Part shown: positions 57,617 to 64,000 of the stretch, in pieces | How positions within the stretch are numbered: the stretch's first letter is position 1 | Layout: each line of letters starts with the position of its first letter | Program-made: the position numbers and the translations under genes | Notes under the pieces: model-generated | The model's input: the letters and a program-made list of their open reading frames with translations, nothing else | What the model was told of the DNA's origin: nothing | The model's database searches: none | Source of the DNA: Isoetes taiwanensis | Lineage: Eukaryota > Streptophyta > Lycopodiopsida > Isoetales > Isoetaceae | Direction: 5' to 3' | Assembly: GCA_021234155.1 (NCBI GenBank) | Contig: JAJEKV010000017.1 | Location: forward strand, 10,977,525-11,041,524 | DNA length: 64,000 nt

Positions 57617-60297
57617 TCAAGAGTTCTCATCATCGTCGTTAGCTTCTTTAGCCACTAATTCTTGCAACTGAGCCCCCACACTACTGGGGATCACCATTGA
57701 CAACGGCCTGGTCTCTACGGCCCAACCATAGTCTATTGTTTTCAAATGTTGGTAGCGTGGCGGGTCATTAGGATTGGGTCTCCAATTCTTGCTCCAGCAA
57801 TCCCTATACTGCATTGCATATAAGGTTCCCTTTCTGGCAACAGGCTCAAACCAAGAGACAAACACCTCTTCATAATGTGGGAGATTAGGGTCCTGTATTG
57901 GGTCCTCTTCGGCAAAAGCCATCCACGTCGGGCAGTTATCATGTGGCCTGATTAGCAAGAGCATTCCTTTCTTGACATCTTGGTAGGGGTCGAATATTTC
58001 AACTGGGTTCTTGGGTCTACCCGAGAAAGGCCCTACGTAATGAGATGCTTCAATGTGCTCATCCACAAACACGTTTTCGGGTTCTTCCAATGCACTTTGC
58101 CTGGTGCTGGGCTAGAAATCCTGAATGACAGCTCTACCGGGCTGCACGTCCCCAAGCACTCGCAGCAAGGTGGACCAGTAGTCAAGAACTTCATTCATAT
58201 ATGTGTTGGACCATGAGTTATCGCCAGCTCTAGAAATAGCTGCCCAGTGCATCATGTACTTGGCAAGAGAAGCTCTCAATGCACCTATATCTTTCAAGCT
58301 CCCATATGGCTGCACGACCTTAGGTGACCCTCTGATCAAAGACACCTAACCAAACCAAGTATGACAAGTAAGAGAAAAGATATCTATTCTTATTTTGACC
58401 TGAGCAATTATCTAGCTGCAAGTAAAGCCTCCTAGGCAACTTGTTCGGTACCATAGGGCCTTTGTTAGGAGGCATAAAATCATTTCTACTGCCATTTACC
58501 ATTTTTGTCCTAAGGGCATCTGTGTTTAAAATTGCTCCACCCCAGCTGCTTTCAGGACGATCTGTATCTCTCAAATGGCCCCAGTTATCCTCAGATTTAT
58601 TCTCCAGTGTCTTCAAGGTATGATTCAAGGATCCCACATGAAAGTTAGAATCATCAGGCCAGAGGTCCAGTGAGAAGTGGCCCAAGGCACCTATACCATG
58701 GCCGTGCATGAGAGCACCTGTAACACTCACCTTCAGTCGTTCACCCCTCCATACAGACTTTGCTAGCTTGACAAGGGACCATGGTCTTATTCTGATCCAT
58801 CTTATCATGTATAATGGTTAAAGCGTGCTCAGGAGATCTATGAGACAAAGCTCTCCAGGACCAGTAAAGGCTCCTACATGAAATCTGGGCCGTCATATGT
58901 GATTTTCTCTCCATTGCAAGTACCCTTCTTTCATTTGGATCTCTGGTCTTAGCAAGCTTTTCCTTTATGACAATACAGGTGTTACACTTAGAAAATGCTA
59001 TCCTTTTAGCTATTGCCACCTCTGAATGATTCTCTTTCCAAGCAGACAGAAATGACGAAGGAGAAATATGCTTGCCTGTCATCTCTGTAACGGTAATATC
59101 TACTTCTTGATGTATATCCTTCTTAGTCAAGACTGAAGGTAGCCTCTTAACATTTTGTCTGCTACCCTCGCTCGTAATTTTCGAGCGGTGTGGCATCGTC
59201 TCTGCGTTCTCATCTATGAACATAGATAGCACAGCATTGCCAGCCAAAGTATGAGACCTTGGCTTCTTAGAACCACTATTTCCATGCTCAGCAATTCTGT
59301 GGCCATCATTGAAGAGCTTCTTCCACTTGTAAAAAGTGGAAATGGGTATGCCATAGGCTTCATGCCATGCTTTCACGCACACCTGTTTGTTATTCAACAT
59401 CAGGTTGCGAACTACACCATTTTCAGAGAAAAGATCTAGCATGTTATATGCAAATGTTGTGCGCTCCGAGGACTTCATGTTCCAGTAAAAGGTTCTCATG
59501 CAAGCTATCTCCTTGGATGTAAAATTTGCACAGCATCTTTTCATGCAGCACAGTGATGACCTGAAGTCTAAAATAGCCTCAGCACTAGTTTTTCTTTCAC
59601 ATTTGGTTTGTGCTGGACGTGTCCCTGGGTCTCCGATGACCATGCAGTAAGGTCTCTTTTCGGTGATGCCAATTTCGGGTCTAATGGAGTAAGGTTCATT
59701 CTCCACATCCTTCTCCTTCACTGCAACCACGAGAGTAGAAACTGGAATGTTATCAACGAGCACGAAGGCTATGGGCCATCTTACAAGGTCATGCAGTTGG
59801 GGCATTTCTGCACAGGCTTGGCAGCGCATAGAGATTTTTTCAGGCATTGGAAATAGGCTCATGATAGTAGCAGCTATCGAGCCTTCCCCTAACTTCACGT
59901 CAGCGACAGCATGGTTTGGATCGGCAAAAACGATAACACCATAACCGTAAGCCATGTGGCAGCATTCATGCATGAGTGTGCATGCCTTCTCAATTAACTC
60001 ATCTCTAGAAAGCCCTTGCACATGATTCGTCTCATTATTGGCTAATCTCTCATTGCCTCCGACCTGCTAGTTTATGCGTTTAATCTGTCCTGGTGGCGTG
60101 CAAACTTCTTCCTCTCTCACAAGCTGACCATCAATGTCCTTCTTGTACCACAACACAAAACTCCCCACAGCTTCACCAATTTTTTCTATTTCCAGCTCGG
60201 GAATTGGTAGTGGCAACTGTCCATCCAAAACATTCACAATCGAAACAACCACCATACCCTCCGGGTCCAACATACCAAGGTGGCTCAAACATGCCAC
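57617..60297 (-). pseudogene. DUF7869-like transposase gene, broken by two stops and two frameshifts
   Basis: Reverse-strand pieces follow in colinear order. 60,297-60,067 reads GQLPLPIPELEIEKIGEAVG with SFVLWYKK, as in plant En/Spm-like N-terminal regions. After an in-frame TAG (60,067-60,069), 60,021-58,741 has a helix-turn-helix-like stretch (AYGIPISTFYKWKKLFNDG), a basic region, a CxxC (SKCNTC) and IIHDKMDQNKTMVP. The frame shifts in 58,741-58,808 to a piece ending at 58,320 with RLYLQLDNCSGQNKNRYLFS, the signature I associate with DUF7869 transposase-like proteins. It shifts again near 58,320-58,345; 58,345-57,617 then has a TAG at 58,112-58,114 and the C-terminal module FDPYQDVKKGMLLLIRP..VSWFEPVARKGTLY. 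The GHTHEDID-like segment expected after the LDN motif was not seen, so the core seems deleted. The family assignment is from memory. Confidence 0.7.
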
Positions 60298-61328
60298 CTA
60301 GACTCCAACATGCCACCTAGGCTCAAACATGCCAAGGTGGCTCAAACATGCCAAGGTGGCTCAAACACGCCACGTGGGCTCCAACATGCCACCTAGGCTC
60401 CAACATGCCAACGTGGGTCAAGCATGCCACCTAGGCTCCAACATGCCATGTGGGCTCCAACATGCCACCTAGGCTCCAACATGGCAAGGTGGCTCAAACA
60501 TGCCAAGGTGGCTCAAACATGCCGCCTAGCTCCAACATGCCACCTAGACTCAAACAAGCCAAGGTGGCTCAAACATGCCTCGTGGGTTCCAACATGTCAT
60601 CTAGACTCCAACATGCTAAGGTGGCTCAAACATGCCACCTAGACTCAAACATGCCAAGTTGGCTCAAACATGCCATGCAGTCTCCAACATGCCACCTAGG
60701 CTCCAATATGCCAAGGTGGCTCAAACATGCCGTGGGCTCAAACATGCCAAGGTGGCTCAAAAATGCCACGCGGGCTCCAACATGCCACCTAGGCTCCAAC
60801 ATGCCACCTAGGCTTCGAAATGCCACGCAGGCTCCAACGTGCCACCAAGGGTCCAAAATGGCAAGGTGGCTCAAACATGCCACCTAGGCTCCGAAATGCC
60901 ACCTAGGCTCCAACATGCCAAGGTGGCTCAAACATGCCACCTAGTCTCCAACATGCCAAGGTGGCTCAAACGTGCCACGTGTGGTCCAACATGCCATCTA
61001 GGCTCCAACATGCCAAGGTGGCTCAAACATGCCATGCGGGCTCCAACATGCCACCTAGGCTCCAACATGCCAAGGTGGCTCAAACATGCCTCGTGGGCTC
61101 CAACATGTCATCTAGACTCCAACATGCTAAGGTGGCTCAAACATGCCACCTAGGCTCCAACATGCCACCTAGACTCAAACATGCCAAGTTGGCTCAAACA
61201 TGCCGCGCAGTCTCCAACATGCCACCTAGGCTCAAACATGCCAAGGTGGCTCAAACATGCCAAGGTGGAGCTCAAACATGCCAAGGTGGCTCAAAAATGC
61301 CACCTAGGCTCCGAAATGCCACCAGGCT
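60266..61328. repeat. 19-bp minisatellite, about 56 units, two alternating variants
   Basis: The unit is ATGCCACCTAGGCTCCAAC or ATGCCAAGGTGGCTCAAAC, both 19 bases, mixed along the array with point changes. The variant cores CCACCTAGG and CCAAGGTGG are near reverse complements of each other. A higher-order block around 60,560-60,660 recurs at about 61,068-61,190. The array starts right at the upstream end of the transposase reading frame. Because 19 is not a multiple of three, long open frames appear in several phases on both strands; these are by-products. Confidence 0.95.
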
Positions 61329-61859
61329 TTAGATAGGTTGCCGAGGCAGCCTTTCGTGGCAATGCTCCTCCGGGAGGCTATATGCTAATGCCTCCCCTCC
61401 CAGAGCTCGGTTTTCTTATCCATCTATTGAATCCTCCTTTCAAGGACCAAGCTTTGAGCAGGTTCAAAAAAATCCAAGATCGGTCCTGGAGAACTTATCA
61501 AACCGCGAAGCATCCTGCGGGCGACCCGTGTAGAAACCCAAGTGTTTTGTCGTTTAGGCAGTACAAAGGCACCGGAATGGAGATTCGACTTTGCCATGTC
61601 ATCCGGAATAGCGAAATTACCCTAGGGACCAAGTTACATGATCATGTTTTGCAACGAAAGAGACACAAATGCGCGACATGGCATTATTCTGCAACCACCT
61701 CCTAGGCCAATTGACTACGAACATGTTGGACGGTTCTTGGAGAAGGGGTGGTCTTCTGCCAATGAAACTTGGTCCATAGGGTAATGTCGACGTTCTGAGT
61801 CCATTGGGAGACTTGCCCGTCCGTGATGACATTATGCAAGATCCTAGTCGAATCTGACT
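61329..61859. other. unrecognised segment between repeats
   Basis: A GC-balanced segment with a 107-codon open frame (61,382-61,705) but no known motif. Nothing else was recognised. Confidence 0.35.
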
Positions 61860-62705
61860 AGGATATGGCCTCCAAAATGTAAACCATGTATGTTGCTACG
61901 TTATTGAAGGGTTTACATTATGGAGGTTGTGTTTGGCTCGGTTGCACTTGGGACATGGTCGAGAAGCTGCAGTTGAAAATGCGAAGCAATAAGAACTGAC
62001 AGAATGGGGTTTGGATTTATCCTCCTCCCAGTGTGGCAATTAGAATTCAAGAGCGCCTTTTACAGTAGAAATATTGTTTGGGATCGTTCGGGGTGGCCGA
62101 TATATTCAAACTATGTTATTTCAACTGCCATAGCTCTATATATATGTTTCGAAATAGTGCACCTAGTTATCTATAAAAACAACCACGTTTCGGCCTCCAA
62201 AACATAAACCCTATGTGTTGCTAGGATATTGTAGGGTTTATGTTATCGAGGTTGAGTTTTGGTCGTTTGCACTTGGGTCATGGTCGAGAAGTTGTAGTTG
62301 AAGATGCAAAGCAATAGGAACTGACAGAATGGGGTTTAGATTTATCCTCCTCCCAGTGTTGCAATTAGAATTCAAGAGCGCCTTTTGTAGTAGCAAGATT
62401 GTTTAGGATCGTTCGGGATGGCCGGTAGATCCAAACTCTGTTATTTCAGTTGCCATAGCTCTGCATGCATGTTCAAAAATGGTGCACCTAGTTATCTATA
62501 AAAACAACCACGTTGCGACCTCTGAAACATAAACCCTATGTGGTGCTAGGTTATTGTAGGGTTTACGTTATGGAGATCGAGTTTTGGTCGTTTGCACTTG
62601 GGACATGGTCGAGAAGTTGCAGTTGAAGAGCAAAGCAATAGGAACTGACGGACATGGATTTGGATCTATTTTCCTCCCATTGTGGCAATTAGAAATCAAG
62701 AGCTA
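61860..62705 (+). repeat. 325-bp tandem repeat, about 2.6 copies
   Basis: GGGACATGGTCGAGAAG-type anchors at 61,951, 62,276 and 62,601 give a period of exactly 325. Copies start near 61,860, 62,185 and 62,510; the third breaks off at about 62,705. Copy 2 includes an exact inverted repeat CATAAACCCTA/TAGGGTTTATG around 62,203-62,242. No coding capacity was recognised. Confidence 0.9.
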
Positions 62706-62933
62706 ATTGTATACAGATTATCTTGAATAGAAGCGCTCAAAAGAGTTGGAATTATTGACCTTGTCATAATTTCTAATGCATCCTAAAAAATCTAATCATA
62801 TGGCTTGTCTTCCTCTCCCATGCCCACTGAATCATTTTGGGATATGCGTATATAAGGTGACACTTCTTAGGTGTGTTAGTTCATATGCATGCTTTGATAT
62901 GGATATGGTGTGTTAGAACCTCCAGGTTGTTTA

Positions 62934-63015
62934 AGAATAGAATAGAATAGAATAGAATAGAATAGAATAGAATAGAATAGAATAGAATAGAATAGAATAG
63001 AATAGAATAGAATAG
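62934..63015. repeat. (AATAG)n microsatellite
   Basis: About 16 uninterrupted AATAG pentamers. The open frame on the reverse strand across them is an artefact. Confidence 0.97.
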
Positions 63016-63159
63016 ATTTTTTATCGTCCACAGAGACAAATTGGCCTATGGGACTCAAACAAAAAGAGAGCAGCAAGCGTATTACTGTCAGGATTTAGGC
63101 AACCAATCTTTATCCAAATTTATGCAAAAAGGCATCAATTACATGAGGATCCCTAAAGC

Positions 63160-64000
63160 AAAATGAGGCAGTTGCACTCAGATCTGAATATCTCAAGTTG
63201 TATTGATCTTGTTCAAATTATTTTTGGAGGAGCAACCAGTGAAAAGTTGTAGTGAAATGTGTGAAAAAATTTGGCTCAATTTGGATCTGAAATGTCTGAG
63301 AAAATCGAGTTCAAAGTTGGAGGAAATTTTGGCCAGTGCACTATCCTAGAACAAAACAATGTCTGCACACTCAAATGATGATATCTCGAGTTTAACTGAA
63401 CAATTTTGCATGATTTTTGAAATGACTATCAGAGAAAAGTTGGTGGGAAAAAACTTTGCCTAATTTGGAACTGGGATGACGGAGAAAAACGAGTTTAAAG
63501 TGGATCCAACATTTTGTCAATGAACTGTCACAGAAAATCAGCAAGTAGTTTTTTGGATCTTGAGCTTGATAAGGGTTCTTTTGCATAACTTCAACTGACA
63601 CAGGTCTGAATATGTCCTAACATGATGTTGACCCTCAACCTGGCTTAACAGTCAAACACAAGAACCCAACTTGAAACTATGATCAAGTTGGGGTTAGAAC
63701 CTCCAGATCACTTAAGGCGATCAATCTGTCAATAGACTAGCTCAAAAAGCTCAAAAGTTCATATGTTCCCATTTCTAGAAAATGGTAGCAGTACTCAAAT
63801 CGAGGTGGCATGCAGAGATAAATTGATTCTTGATTATTGATTACTCATACTGATAGAGAAAAGTTGTTGGAAAGCAATGGTGAAAACCTTGGCCAATTCT
63901 GAGCTCAGATCTGTGAGATATTCGAGTTCAAAGTCGGTGCAAAATTTGGTCAATGAAAGTCAAACTAAATGGATTTTGAGTTGCCAATGGAGTTTTTGTG
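63160..64000. repeat. diverged repeat of about 180 bp, at least three copies
   Basis: The ordered words GAATATCTCAAGTT / GATATCTCGAGTTT, GAGAAAAGTTG, TTGGCTCAATTTGG-like and CGAGTTCAAAGTTGG recur. The last anchor falls at about 63,305, 63,490 and 63,923. The third copy is separated from the second by about 240 bases of other sequence and the array runs off the window. No gene recognised. Confidence 0.6.

Noticed and set aside
60266-61328. CRISPR-like array
   Set aside because: Units are contiguous with no unique spacers, and the DNA is plant nuclear.
60424-61332. Long open frames of 72-145 codons rich in Met-Pro-Pro-Arg and Trp-Leu-Lys-His
   Set aside because: They arise from the 19-bp minisatellite, whose units contain few stop triplets in any phase; several phases and both strands are open at once.
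62876-63076. 66-codon frame with an ILFYS repeat
   Set aside because: It is translation of the AATAG microsatellite.

Overview
This is plant nuclear DNA. It holds an intron-containing receptor-like kinase gene of the IMK2/IMK3 type, a plant-type membrane-anchored methyltransferase gene, plant-style TATA promoters and splice sites, and the remains of many mobile elements: Ty3/gypsy, a TRIM with a methionine-tRNA primer binding site, an L1-type LINE, a MULE, and a DUF7869-like transposase. Low gene density and many decayed elements suggest a large land-plant genome. I cannot name the lineage from sequence alone; a fern, lycophyte, bryophyte or gymnosperm seems more likely than a compact angiosperm genome. 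No bacterial, organellar or viral segment was recognised.

Layout. 1-2,600: AT-rich DNA and a reverse-strand, decayed Ty3/gypsy pol. 2,600-5,400: intergenic DNA with a GC-rich patch of short duplications. 5,494-8,005: the one clearly intact gene, an 808-aa LRR receptor-like (pseudo)kinase with one intron. 8,590-12,540: a MULE-like region, with inverted arrays of a GATCCC-rich motif around a SWIM-finger transposase remnant and an unrelated exon-like ORF. 12,550-23,800: mostly decayed DNA, containing a complete 467-bp TRIM with a target-site duplication and a Ty3/gypsy gag pseudogene.

23,804-56,196: three head-to-tail copies of a 10.8-kb unit (10,806, 10,777 and 10,810 bp). Each unit carries the 5' part of an unrecognised gene, four tandem decayed C2H2 finger modules, the 3' end of an LTR element, a 491-codon methyltransferase gene, a 5'-truncated L1-type LINE with a poly-A tail, and a TATA promoter with a possible first exon. 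The methyltransferase frame is broken in all three copies, each time at different homopolymers. Other copy differences cluster at CTG/CAG. Both patterns look more like long-read consensus error than biology.

56,200-64,000: two tandem 80-aa genes of an unrecognised family with near-identical TATA promoters, converging on a broken DUF7869-like transposase gene. Then come a 19-bp minisatellite of about 56 units, a 325-bp tandem repeat, an AATAG microsatellite and a diverged repeat of about 180 bp. The 80-aa pair beside the transposase is the best candidate for something undescribed.
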